A DNA stretch of 64,000 nucleotides from contig NZ_JAUEMJ010000001.1 in the NCBI RefSeq assembly GCF_030403505.1, forward strand, positions 369,752 through 433,751, in the 5' to 3' direction. Of this stretch, positions 53,451 through 61,551 are shown piece after piece; positions within the stretch are counted from its first letter, which is position 1; each line of letters begins with the position of its first letter. Source of the DNA: Glycomyces tritici. GTDB lineage: Bacteria; Actinomycetota; Actinomycetes; Mycobacteriales; Micromonosporaceae. The translations under genes were made by a program, and so were the position numbers. Under the pieces are notes generated by a model that was given only the letters and a program-made list of their open reading frames with translations, made no database searches and was not told the origin of the DNA.

Positions 53451-53639
53451 TTGAGGCTACCCGAGGGAGATGCGCTGGGCATCAGCCCGGTCTCGATCCG
53501 GCGGCAGCTCAAGGAACTTCGGGCAAGGCACCACGTGGATACGAACGTTCAGCTGTTCGTCCTGGCATCGATCAGTGGGGCCGTAGATCCTGAGAAGGTC
53601 CTGCCGCCTCGAGTCGCTTCCCGGCTGGACCATCCGTGA
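53451..53639 (+). pseudogene. Fragment of a LuxR-type HTH gene, 62 codons
   Basis: The short frame contains LGISPVSIRRQLKELRAR followed by VDTNVQLFVLASISGAV, which matches a LuxR/GerE C-terminal helix-turn-helix. No sensor domain or start signal is upstream, and it begins right after the AT-rich lipoprotein start. Probably a remnant of a regulator lost by deletion or arriving with the lipoprotein. A short functional gene cannot be excluded. Confidence 0.5.
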
Positions 53640-53689
53640 AACAGCCGCCGGGGGGGGGGGCCCAGCGGCCCCGCCACCCGGCGGCTGTT
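53640..53689 (-). terminator. Terminator after araA
   Basis: AACAGCCGCCGGG (53640-53652) pairs with 53677-53689 over 13 bp. The loop contains a run of ten G followed by CCCAGCGGCCCC. It lies 14 bp past the araA stop. Confidence 0.75.
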
Positions 53690-53703
53690 GCTAGACGAAC
53701 TTG

Positions 53704-55200
53704 TTAGATGCCGCCCTCGAGGTGGTGGTAGACCTGGTTCCAGCGGAGTTCCTGCTTGAACTCGCGGGCGTTGGTGCCCTCGCCGATAACGACCAGCTCG
53801 ATGCCGGCGATCTCGGCGAAGTCCTCCAGGACCTCGCGGCCGTACGCCTGCGTGAACGAGGTGTGGTGCGGTCCGCCCGCGGTCAGCCAGGACTCGGCGG
53901 AGGTCTGGAGATCCGGCAGCGGCTCCCACACGGCCCGCGCCACCGGCAGGTTCGGCAGGTCCTCGTCGGGCACGACGGTGTTGACCTCGTTGGCCACCAA
54001 GCGCAGCCGGGTGCCGAGGTCCATCATGCCCACGCAGATCGCCGGGCCGGGCGGGGCGGTGAAGACCAGGCGCACCGGGTCCTCCTTGCCGCCGATCCCG
54101 AGCGGGTGGATCTCCGCCTTCGGCTTCTCCGAGGCGATCGTCGGGCAGACCTCGAGCATGTGCGCGCCGAGGATCTGCGGGGACTCCGCGCCCAGGTTGT
54201 AGGTGTAGTCCTCCATGAAGGACGTGCCGCCCTCAAGACCCGTGGCCATGACCTTCATGAGGCGCACCAGGATCGAGGTCTTCCAGTCGCCCTCGCCGCC
54301 GAAGCCGTAGCCGTCGGCCATGAGGCGCTGCACCGCGATGCCGGGGAGCTGCTTGAGCGCGCCCAGGTCCTCGAAGGTGTCGGTGAACGCCTTCGCGCCG
54401 TGCTCTTCCAGGACCGAGCGCAGCGCCAGCTCGATGCGGGCCGCGTCGCGCAGCGACTCGTGGCGGTCGCCGCCCGCGCGCAGCTCCGGCACCACGTCGT
54501 AGTCGGCCTCGTAGACCTTCACGAGGTCGTCGACGGCCTTGTCCTCGATGGTCGCGACCCGCTCGGCGAGCTCGTTCACGCCGTAGGTGTTCACCTCGAC
54601 GCCGAGGCGGATCTGCGCCTCGGTCTTGTCGCCCTCGGTCACGCCGACATACCGCATGTTGTCGCCGAAGCGGATCAGCTTGAGGTTCTGGACCTCGTTC
54701 CAGCCCAGCGCGGCACGCGCCCAGCTGCCCACCCGCTCCTGGACCTGCTCGTCGGCCCAGTGGCCCACGACGGTCTTGCGGCGGTGGCGCATGCGCGTCA
54801 GCATGTACCCGAACTCGCGGTCGCCGTGGGCGGCCTGGTTCAGGTTCATGAAGTCCATGTCGATGTCGGCCCACGGCAGGTCCCGGTTGTGCTGCGTGTG
54901 CAGGTGCAGCAGGGGCTTCTGCAGCACGCCGAGCCCGGAGATCCACATCTTCGAGGGCGAGAACGTGTGCATCCAGGCGACCACGCCGATGCACGAGTCC
55001 GAGGCGTTGGCCTCCAGCAGCACCTTCCGGATCTCGTCAGGGGTGGTCAGCACCGGCTTGGCGACGACCTTGACCGGGATCGCGGGGGCGCCGTCGAGCC
55101 CGGCGACGATGTCCGCCGAGTTCTGGGCGACCTGCTCGATGGCCTCGGGGCCGTACAGGTGCTGGCTGCCGGTGACGAACCAGAGTTCCTTGGTTTCCAT
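53704..55200 (-). CDS. araA: L-arabinose isomerase
   Basis: Mn-dependent conversion of L-arabinose to L-ribulose. Length 498 aa is standard. The N-terminus [20 protein letters not shown] is diagnostic. Metal ligands fall in [15 protein letters not shown] (Glu near residue 305), the FMEDYTYNL segment (Glu near residue 335), EVCPTIAS region and [10 protein letters not shown] (His near residue 450). Start ATG at 55200, 3 bp after the araD stop. Third gene of araB-araD-araA. Confidence 0.97.
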   Translation of the reverse strand: METKELWFVTGSQHLYGPEAIEQVAQNSADIVAGLDGAPAIPVKVVAKPVLTTPDEIRKVLLEANASDSCIGVVAWMHTFSPSKMWISGLGVLQKPLLHLHTQHNRDLPWADIDMDFMNLNQAAHGDREFGYMLTRMRHRRKTVVGHWADEQVQERVGSWARAALGWNEVQNLKLIRFGDNMRYVGVTEGDKTEAQIRLGVEVNTYGVNELAERVATIEDKAVDDLVKVYEADYDVVPELRAGGDRHESLRDAARIELALRSVLEEHGAKAFTDTFEDLGALKQLPGIAVQRLMADGYGFGGEGDWKTSILVRLMKVMATGLEGGTSFMEDYTYNLGAESPQILGAHMLEVCPTIASEKPKAEIHPLGIGGKEDPVRLVFTAPPGPAICVGMMDLGTRLRLVANEVNTVVPDEDLPNLPVARAVWEPLPDLQTSAESWLTAGGPHHTSFTQAYGREVLEDFAEIAGIELVVIGEGTNAREFKQELRWNQVYHHLEGGI

Positions 55201-55203
55201 TGC

Positions 55204-55893
55204 TTACTGCTCCTTGGAGGACGGCTGCTGGCCGTAGACGTTCTGGTAGCGGTCATAGAGCTTGTCGATGTCCGCTTGAGGGATCGGGACCGGCTCGCCG
55301 AGCTGGCGCGAGATGTGGACGGTGCGCGCCACGTCCTCGGCCATGACGGCGGCCTTCACGGCGGCCTTCGGGTCCTTGCCGATGGTGAACACGCCGTGGT
55401 TCTGCATGATGACCGCCGGGGAGCGGTGGCCCTGCAGCGTCTCGACGATGCCCTTGCCGATGGCGTCGGAGCCGATGCGCGCGAACGGGCCCAGCGGGAT
55501 CTCCCCGCCGAACTCGTCGGCCATCGCCGTGATCACGCACGGGATCGGCTCGGCGCGCGCGGCCCACGCGGTCGCGTACGGGCTGTGCGTGTGGACCACG
55601 CCGCCGACCTCGGGCATCCGCTGGTAGACCACGTTGTGGCTCTCCGCGTCCGAGGACGGCGCGAGCTCGCCGTCGAGGATCTTGCCCTCGAGGTCGGTCA
55701 CGACCATGAGCTCGGGCACGAGGTCGTCGTAGGAGACGCCGCTCGGCTTGATGACGATGAGGTCGGTGCCCGGGACGCGGCCCGAGACGTTGCCGCTGGT
55801 CCAGGTCACCAGGCCCCAGCGCAGGAGCTCGGCGTGCAGGTTGCAGACCTTGACCTTCATCTCCTCGACGGCCGGAGTCGTCTTGAAGCTCAT
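55204..55893 (-). CDS. araD: L-ribulose-5-phosphate 4-epimerase
   Basis: Zinc enzyme that epimerises L-ribulose-5-phosphate to D-xylulose-5-phosphate. Class II aldolase fold: TWTSGNVSGRVPGTDLIVIKPSG near the start, the zinc His pair in VVHTHSPYATAWA and the third His in IMQNHGVFTIG. Length 229 aa is normal. The ATG at 55893 overlaps the araB stop as ATGA. Its product can enter the pentose phosphate pathway through the transketolase at 61.5 kb. Confidence 0.97.
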   Translation of the reverse strand: MSFKTTPAVEEMKVKVCNLHAELLRWGLVTWTSGNVSGRVPGTDLIVIKPSGVSYDDLVPELMVVTDLEGKILDGELAPSSDAESHNVVYQRMPEVGGVVHTHSPYATAWAARAEPIPCVITAMADEFGGEIPLGPFARIGSDAIGKGIVETLQGHRSPAVIMQNHGVFTIGKDPKAAVKAAVMAEDVARTVHISRQLGEPVPIPQADIDKLYDRYQNVYGQQPSSKEQ

Positions 55894-57554
55894 TTCGTTG
55901 CCTCCGTGGCGATCTTGTGCAGCGTGTGCAGCGCGCGGGAGCCGCCGCGGCCGAAGTGGTCGTGCAGCTCCTCGTAGACGGCGTACAGCTCGTCGTAGGC
56001 GTCGGCGCGGGCCTCGTCGGGGACGTAGGCGTTGCGCTCGACCTTGCCCATGGCCTCCGCGGCCGCGACGATGTCCGGGTAGGCGCCCGCCGCGACGGCG
56101 GCGTGGATCGCCGAGCCCAGGGCCGGGCCCTGCTGCGAGGTGAGGACCGTGATCGGCATGCGCAGCACGTCCGAGTAGGTCTGCATGAGCCACCGGTTCT
56201 TCAGCAGGCCGCCCGCGGCGACGAACTCCTCGATCGGGACGCCCGCCTTGACGAGGGTCTCGACGATCATGCGGGTGCCGAACGCGGTGGCCTCCACCAG
56301 CGCACGGTAGATGTCCTCGGGCTTGGTCTGCAGGCCCATGCCGAGGATGACGCCGTGCAGGTCGTGGTCGACCAGGACGGAGCGGTTCCCCGAGTGCCAG
56401 TCGAGCGCGACGAGGCCGTGCTGGCCCACCGCCTGCTGCTCGGCGAGCTCGGTCAGGTACTGGTGGATCGAGATGCCGCGCTCGTCGGCCGCGGCGGTGT
56501 ACTCGCCGGGGACGCCGTTCTTGGTGAACCACGCGAAGATGTCGCCCACACCGGACTGGCCGGCCTCGTAGCCCCACAGGCCCTTGGTGATGCCGTCGCG
56601 GACCACGCCGCACATGCCCGGGGCCTCGGTCAGGTTCTCGCCGTTGACGACGTGGCAGGTGCTGGTGCCCATGATGGCGACCATCTGGCCGGGGCCGACG
56701 GCCTTCGCGGAGGCGGCCGTGACGTGCGCGTCGACGTTGCCGGCGGCGATCACGGTGCCGGCGTTCAGGCCGGTCCACTCCGCGGCCTGCGCGGTGAGCT
56801 CGCCGGCCTTGTCGCCGAGCGGCAGGAGCGGGTGCTCCATCTTGGCGTTGAAGTCGGCGAAGTCGGGGTTGAGGGCGGCCAGGTACTCGCGCGAGGGGCG
56901 CTCGCCGTCCTGCACGATGCCCTTGTAGCCGGCGGTGCAGGAGTTGCGGGTCTCCTGGCCGCACAGCTGCCACACGATCCAGTCGGCCGCTTCGATCCAG
57001 CGCTCGGCGCGGTCGTAGACCTCGCGGTCCTCCTCCAGGAGCTGGAGGCCCTTGGCGTAGGCCCACTCCGAGGAGATCTTGCCGCCGTAGCGCGGCAGCC
57101 ACGACTCGCCGCGCTCGGCGGCGACGGCGTTGATGCGGTCGGCCTGGCCCTGCGCGGCGTGGTGCTTCCAGAGCTTGGGCCACGCGTGCGGGCGGTCCTT
57201 GAGGTCGTCCAGCTCGCACAGCGGCGTGCCGTCGGCGGTGGTCGGCAGGATCGTGCACGCGGTGAAGTCCGTGGCGACGCCGACCACCTGGTCGGGGCTC
57301 ACACCGGCAGCGGCGAGCGCGGCGGGCACGGCGTTGCGGAGCACGTCGACCCAGTCCTTGGGCGACTGGAGCGCCCAGCTGCGGCCGAGGCGGACGCCGG
57401 AGCCCGGGAGGGCCTCCTCGATCGCGCCGTGCTCGTACACGTGCTCGGCACTGGCCAGCTCGCGGCCATCGGCAACCGACGCGACGACGACCCGGCCTGA
57501 CAGGGTGCCGAAGTCGATCCCGATAGCAACGGCATCGTTGTCGCTGCCAGTCAT
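55890..57554 (-). CDS. araB: Ribulokinase
   Basis: Phosphorylates L-ribulose with ATP. FGGY kinase fold of 554 aa with the phosphate loop IGIDFGTLSGRVVV, the GTSTCHVVNG site and the C-terminal GGLLKNRWLMQ/GPALGSAIHAAVAAG segments. The ATG at 57554 follows AAAGGAGG at good distance. First gene of the araBDA operon. A LacI-type palindrome lies 59 bp upstream. No araR or transporter gene is adjacent. Confidence 0.97.
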   Translation of the reverse strand: MTGSDNDAVAIGIDFGTLSGRVVVASVADGRELASAEHVYEHGAIEEALPGSGVRLGRSWALQSPKDWVDVLRNAVPAALAAAGVSPDQVVGVATDFTACTILPTTADGTPLCELDDLKDRPHAWPKLWKHHAAQGQADRINAVAAERGESWLPRYGGKISSEWAYAKGLQLLEEDREVYDRAERWIEAADWIVWQLCGQETRNSCTAGYKGIVQDGERPSREYLAALNPDFADFNAKMEHPLLPLGDKAGELTAQAAEWTGLNAGTVIAAGNVDAHVTAASAKAVGPGQMVAIMGTSTCHVVNGENLTEAPGMCGVVRDGITKGLWGYEAGQSGVGDIFAWFTKNGVPGEYTAAADERGISIHQYLTELAEQQAVGQHGLVALDWHSGNRSVLVDHDLHGVILGMGLQTKPEDIYRALVEATAFGTRMIVETLVKAGVPIEEFVAAGGLLKNRWLMQTYSDVLRMPITVLTSQQGPALGSAIHAAVAAGAYPDIVAAAEAMGKVERNAYVPDEARADAYDELYAVYEELHDHFGRGGSRALHTLHKIATEATK

Positions 57555-57612
57555 GGCGCCTCCTTTGGGGGTGCTCGTTTTCGACTCGTTCGTCGAGGTC
57601 CTTAAGTAGAAA

Positions 57613-57624
57613 GTGACCGCTCAC
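57613..57624. promoter_or_regulatory. LacI-type palindrome upstream of araB
   Basis: GTGACCGCTCAC, inside AAAGTGACCGCTCACATG, 59 bp before the araB start. It has the LacI-family operator geometry and is one base different from the palindrome ahead of gluA. Confidence 0.55.
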
Positions 57625-57820
57625 ATGCAGCTGTTCCACCGCGTGAGGGTGGCGTGGCATGGATTGGATCCCCAACAACCTAACGCATTCGCACGTTCGG
57701 TACCAGCAGCGGTCCAGTGAACGGGAGCCCGAACCGGAAATACCGGATCGATTCCGGCGCACTTGGAGCGGGTGCCGGGTGACGAGTGTGATCGAGGTCC
57801 CGCGGCGAATCCCGTGCATC

Positions 57821-57855
57821 GTACGTCGTACACAGTACAGCATTGTTCGTACAAT
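57821..57855. promoter_or_regulatory. AraR-like palindromes between araB and the dehydrogenase
   Basis: ATTGTTCGTACAAT (57842-57855) and the related GTACGTCGTAC (57821-57831). The ATTGTnCGnACAAT pattern resembles AraR boxes. They are about 90 bp upstream of the dehydrogenase and about 290 bp upstream of araB, so they could serve either gene. Nothing else was recognised in this 388-bp divergent gap. Confidence 0.4.
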
Positions 57856-57942
57856 GTACGGGATTACGGGCGATCAGCGGCGGGTATTCGCAGCTCCGGA
57901 ACCGGCCGAGCCGCGGCCGGGCGGAGCCGAAGGGAAGAGCCG

Positions 57943-58788
57943 ATGGGCAAGCCGGGACAGCAGCAGCAGCCTCCGGGGCAGACCGAGGAGATGACCCCGA
58001 AGCCGAAGGACAGCATGGAGGGGTACGAGGGGCGCGGACTCCTCAAGGACCGCCGGGCGCTGATCACCGGCGGCGACTCCGGGATCGGGCGGGCCGTGGC
58101 GGTGGCGTTCGCGAAGGAGGGCGCCGACGTCGCCATCGCCTACCTCGAGGAGCACGAGGATGCCCAGCGCACCGCGGAACTGGTCAAGGCCGAGCACCGC
58201 CAGTGCGTCCTGCTCCCGGGCGACCTCGCGGACCGCGACCACTGCAATGCCGTGGTCGACCAGACGGTGAAGGCCCTCGGCGGCCTCGACCTGCTGGTCA
58301 ACAACATCGCGACGCAGACCCCGGTCGAGCGGCCGGAGGACATCAGCGACGAGCAGTGGGAGCACACGTTCAACGTGAACATGCACAGCTTCCACCGCGT
58401 GACCAGGGCGGCACTGCCGCACATGGGCGAAGGCGACGCGATCGTCAACTGCGCCTCCGTGAACGGCCTCCGCGGCAACAAGACGCTCATCGACTACTCG
58501 GCGACGAAGGGCGCGATCATCGCCTGGACGTACTCGATGGCGCAGGCGCTCGCGCCGCGGCACATCCGCGTCAACTGCGTCGCGCCCGGCCCGGTGTGGA
58601 CGCCGCTGATCCCGTCCACGCTGCCGGAGGACCACGTCGAGGGCTTCGGGGAGCAGGTGCCGCTGGGCCGCCCGGCCGAACCGGACGAGCTCGCGCCCTC
58701 GTTCGTGTTCCTCGCCTCGAACCGCATGTCGTCCTACATCACGGGCGAGGTCATCGCGGCCCTGGGCGGCGAGACCATGCCCGGCTGA
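57943..58788 (+). CDS. SDR-family oxidoreductase (stress/GsiB-YghA type), 281 aa
   Basis: Classical short-chain dehydrogenase. A Pro/Gln-rich N-terminal extension of about 30 residues precedes the cofactor loop ALITGGDSGIGRAVA. NNIA (near residue 120), the catalytic Ser in VNCASVNG, and the Tyr-Lys pair in DYSATKGA are all present. The extended start and GDSGIGRAV are typical of the actinobacterial/B. subtilis general-stress SDR group. The ATG at 57943 follows AAGGGAAG. Substrate unknown. Confidence 0.87.
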   Translation: MGKPGQQQQPPGQTEEMTPKPKDSMEGYEGRGLLKDRRALITGGDSGIGRAVAVAFAKEGADVAIAYLEEHEDAQRTAELVKAEHRQCVLLPGDLADRDHCNAVVDQTVKALGGLDLLVNNIATQTPVERPEDISDEQWEHTFNVNMHSFHRVTRAALPHMGEGDAIVNCASVNGLRGNKTLIDYSATKGAIIAWTYSMAQALAPRHIRVNCVAPGPVWTPLIPSTLPEDHVEGFGEQVPLGRPAEPDELAPSFVFLASNRMSSYITGEVIAALGGETMPG

Positions 58789-58801
58789 CCGACCACGAGC
58801 G

Positions 58802-58834
58802 AACGTGCCGCGGCCGATTCGGCCGCGGCACGTT
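58802..58834. terminator. Terminator after the SDR gene
   Basis: AACGTGCCGCGGCCG (58802-58816), loop ATT, perfect 15-bp complement 58820-58834, 14 bp past the SDR stop. Confidence 0.85.
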
Positions 58835-58864
58835 TGCGCAGGTCGGCATTGCGACGCTGCAGGC

Positions 58865-59040
58865 TGTCGTACCGGCATGTCAGGGTTGATGCCGGGGGCC
58901 CATCGATGTCCGAATTGCCTGGACCCTCCGTTCACATTCGGCCGCCGCCCAACCGCAACCCGGTGCTGTCGCACCCGCGTGTCAGGGTTGATGCAGGGGA
59001 CCCATCGATGTCCGATTTGCCGGGACCCTCCGTTCACATT
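58865..59040 (+). repeat. Intergenic tandem-pair repeat, copy 3 (A type)
   Basis: Two nearly identical 73-bp units, 58866-58938 and 58968-59040, separated by 29 bp, in the convergent gap between the SDR and DUF3618 genes. These are the best preserved copies: GTCGNACC, TGTCAGGGTTGATG, CATCGATGTCCG, TGGACCC or GGGACCC, CCGTTCACATT. Confidence 0.9.
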
Positions 59041-59116
59041 GCTCCCCCGCTCCAGCCCCGACGCAAAGGCGGAGCGGCGGGCCATGGCCCGCCGCTCCGC
59101 TGCTCTGCGCGTCGCC

Positions 59117-59680
59117 TCAGTGGGTGAGGCGGCGCATCACCTTCTTGCGCTGCTTCTGCACCGTGGTCGCGGCCGAGCCGAAGACGTCCTTCGCCGCGGC
59201 CCAGCGCTTGCGCGAGGCCTGGCGCGCCGCCTTGCGGCGGCGCTCGGTCGCCTTGATCGCCTCGCGCGCCGCCTCACGGGCGGCCTTCGAGGTCCTGCGC
59301 TGATCGCGGATGACGTGCACCCCGACCACCGCCGCGGCCGCCGCACCGGTCGCCGCGACCACCACCGTCAACGGGTGGCGCCGCATCGGCGCGAACGGCC
59401 CGTGCGCGTGCGCGGCGTCCGGGTCGAGCCCGAGCTTCGACCGCAGCTCCAGCACGGAGTCGTTGACCCGCTCCCGGGTCCGCTCGGCGTCCCTCTCCAA
59501 GTCCGCAGTGGACTTGTGCTGGTCCGCCTCGGCGTCCTGGAGGGCCCAGTCGTGTTGTCGCACCAGGTTCTCCTCGGGGTGCTCGTCCTCCGGCTCGTAG
59601 GGCATGCCCACCGCCGGAGGCGGCGCGAGTCCTACGCCGGGCGGGACAGCCGCACTCGGCGGCACCGTCCATCCGGTCAT
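59117..59680 (-). CDS. DUF3618 domain protein, 187 aa
   Basis: The core LERDAERTRERVNDSVLELRSKLG is the DUF3618 helix. A proline-rich N-terminus precedes it. A central hydrophobic segment (VVVAATGAAAAAVVGVHVI) is followed by a strongly basic C-terminus rich in Lys and Arg. The ATG at 59680 overlaps the stop of the holin-like gene as ATGA, so the two are translationally coupled. Function unknown; usually near the holin-like family. Confidence 0.78.
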   Translation of the reverse strand: MTGWTVPPSAAVPPGVGLAPPPAVGMPYEPEDEHPEENLVRQHDWALQDAEADQHKSTADLERDAERTRERVNDSVLELRSKLGLDPDAAHAHGPFAPMRRHPLTVVVAATGAAAAAVVGVHVIRDQRRTSKAAREAAREAIKATERRRKAARQASRKRWAAAKDVFGSAATTVQKQRKKVMRRLTH

Positions 59681-60198
59681 CGGTCCATCCTCCCTCGCAG
59701 GGCCCGGGCGTCTTCCCGGGCGTGCTCCATCGTCTCGTCGGGGACCGGCGGCATGGCCTCGCGGATCTTGGCGCGGCCCACCATCGCGAAGATCCCCGCG
59801 ACCGCCAGCAGCGCCACGCCCATCACGAGCGCGGCCAGCCACGCCGGCCACACCAGCGCGAGCGCGATGCCCGCCGCGAGGGCCAGCGCCGCCCCGCCGT
59901 AGACGGCGATGACGCCGGCGAGGGCGAACATGCCGCCGCCGAACGCGCCCCGCTTGGCCTTGTCGCCGATCTCGCGCGCTGCCAGTTGGGCTTCGACGCG
60001 GGCCAGGTGCGCCACCTGGGTCGTCAGGTCGCCGACGATCGCGCCGACCGAGCGGTCCTGCTCTTCCCAGTTGCGGCGGCCCCAGCTGCGGCGCCCGGTG
60101 CGTTCGCGGGTGCCGCGGTCGGCGTCGGCCCAGTCGCCGCCGTGCTCGCGCTCGGCGGCGCGGATGGCCTGCGCCTCGGGGTCGTGTCGGACCTCCAT
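59677..60198 (-). CDS. Phage-holin-like membrane protein (DUF1469 type), 173 aa
   Basis: Actinobacterial putative holin superfamily III member: a basic N-terminus, the sequence VGAIVGDLTTQVAHLARVE, then two strong hydrophobic hairpins (MFALAGVIAVYGGAALALAA and WLAALVMGVALLAVAGIFAM). Not a phage gene in context; such proteins are common in stress clusters. ATG at 60198. Confidence 0.75.
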   Translation of the reverse strand: MEVRHDPEAQAIRAAEREHGGDWADADRGTRERTGRRSWGRRNWEEQDRSVGAIVGDLTTQVAHLARVEAQLAAREIGDKAKRGAFGGGMFALAGVIAVYGGAALALAAGIALALVWPAWLAALVMGVALLAVAGIFAMVGRAKIREAMPPVPDETMEHAREDARALRGRMDR

Positions 60199-60221
60199 GT
60201 CCTCACCTCTCTCCGCCGGGC

Positions 60222-60551
60222 TCAGGAGCGCTTCTGGAGTGCGCGTTGGAGCTCGGCTTTGGTCATCTTGGATCGTCCTTCGATGTTCTTGCGGCGGGCC
60301 TCCTGGTAGAGCTGCTCCTTGGTGCGGCCCTTGGGTCCGGAGTGCGAGCGCTTCCCGCCGCGTTTGGCGGACGACATGTCCTCCGTGGAGGTGCGGCTGG
60401 CCGTCTTGGTCTTGCCCTTGCGGGCGCGTTCCTTGTTGACGGTGCGCGCGGCCATCTCCTCGGCTCGGTCGTGGCCCATGCCCCGATCCTCCGCCTGGTC
60501 CCGGATGTGCTTGTACTGGCGCTCTTCCTTCTTGTTCCACTCCTTCGGCAT
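60222..60551 (-). CDS. Plasmid-stabilisation-type basic protein, 109 aa
   Basis: Small, very basic protein: MPKEWNKKEERQYKHIRDQA, then MAARTVNKERARKGKTK, SKRGGKRSHSGPKGRTKEQL and a C-terminal SAP-like helix (MTKAELQRALQ). This matches a widespread actinobacterial and Rhizobium family named after plasmid stabilisation, whose real role is unclear. No plasmid genes are near. ATG at 60551. Confidence 0.72.
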   Translation of the reverse strand: MPKEWNKKEERQYKHIRDQAEDRGMGHDRAEEMAARTVNKERARKGKTKTASRTSTEDMSSAKRGGKRSHSGPKGRTKEQLYQEARRKNIEGRSKMTKAELQRALQKRS

Positions 60552-60780
60552 GATGCCCTCACCTCCGCGGTGTCCGGTTTCTGCCAGGTGCGATGTGGTT
60601 CGGGTTCCCCGCCCGCCTCGGAGGAAACCTCGCTTGCCCGGGAGGGGCCCTGGTCGGGGGCGCGCGCATACTTCCGTGGCCCCCGGGTAGCCATCTCCGG
60701 CAAGCAGGTCTTGCGGGCGACTCCCGCCGGCCGGAGCGGTCGTAGAGGGCTGCCGTGCCGGGTGGTGGAGCACCATATGA

Positions 60781-60817
60781 GAACGGCGCCTCGGGAATCC
60801 GTCCCGAGGCGCCGTTC
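60781..60817 (-). terminator. Terminator of the DUF4383 gene
   Basis: GAACGGCGCCTCGGGA (60781-60796), 5-nt loop, perfect 16-bp complement 60802-60817, 12 bp past the stop. The rest of the 277-bp gap to the upstream gene holds nothing recognised. Confidence 0.85.
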
Positions 60818-60828
60818 CGTGCGTGCGG

Positions 60829-61356
60829 TCAGCGGGCCGCGCCGCGGTTGGTCTCGCCGAAGTCGCCTTCGCCGCGGGCCTCGCTCTCCTTGGGGAGCTT
60901 GGTGTGCAGGAGGAGGCCGAGCACGATCATGCCCACGCCGAGGACGAGGTGCAGCCAGTCGTCGGCGGTGTTCGCGGGCAGGAAGTTGCCCGCGTGGTGG
61001 TCGCTCACGGGGAACCCGTAGGCGGCGAGCAGCAGGTACAGGAAGCCGCCGCCGATGAGGTACCAGCGGGCCGCTTTCACGAACCACGACATGAAGAGGC
61101 CGAGGAGGCCGATGACGAGGTGCACGAGGTTGTGCAGGACCGAGACCTGGAAGATCCCGAAGAGCTCGGCCTCGGAGTCGGCGCCCGAGAAGGTCATGCT
61201 GGAGAAGTTCTGGGTGATGCCCGGCAGGAACCCGAGTACGCCGATCACCACGAACACGAGGCCCACTCCCGCGGCGCCGTCCTGGATCGCCGTCGTGCGC
61301 CGCCGTTCGGCCTCCCACCAGTGGTGTCCGGTGGTGGACATCGGATGCGAGTTCAT
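60829..61356 (-). CDS. DUF4383 membrane protein, 175 aa
   Basis: Four hydrophobic segments (residues about 27-45, 65-90, 95-115 and 138-155) with GVGLVFVVIGVLGFLPGI near the first and LHLVLGVGMIVLGLLL near the last, the typical DUF4383 pattern. The ATG at 61356 follows AGGAGG. Function unknown; often near stress genes. Confidence 0.78.
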   Translation of the reverse strand: MNSHPMSTTGHHWWEAERRRTTAIQDGAAGVGLVFVVIGVLGFLPGITQNFSSMTFSGADSEAELFGIFQVSVLHNLVHLVIGLLGLFMSWFVKAARWYLIGGGFLYLLLAAYGFPVSDHHAGNFLPANTADDWLHLVLGVGMIVLGLLLHTKLPKESEARGEGDFGETNRGAAR

Positions 61357-61551
61357 CGTCGCGCCTCCTTCGCCAGGGTTCACAGGCGCGCCGCCCGCCC
61401 GCCTATGGGCATCCTCAGGCGGGGCGGCGCGTCGCGGCGTCCATGTGGCGCCGCAGTGCTCGGGTACCCGGGAGCCGCGTCGCGACACCGGTTTCGGGGC
61501 GGTGAGCACGGGTAGTCCTGGCGTCCAGGCACCCGACATTCAGGAGGAGCC

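Noticed and set aside
53451..53639. Complete small LuxR-type regulator
   Set aside because: Only the C-terminal HTH can be recognised and no start signal lies upstream, so it is treated as a fragment.
59677..60198. Prophage holin
   Set aside because: No lysin, tail or integrase genes nearby; the family is common in actinobacterial chromosomes outside phages.
60222..60551. Integrated plasmid, from the plasmid-stabilisation name
   Set aside because: No replication, partition or transfer gene in the window; the family name is historical.
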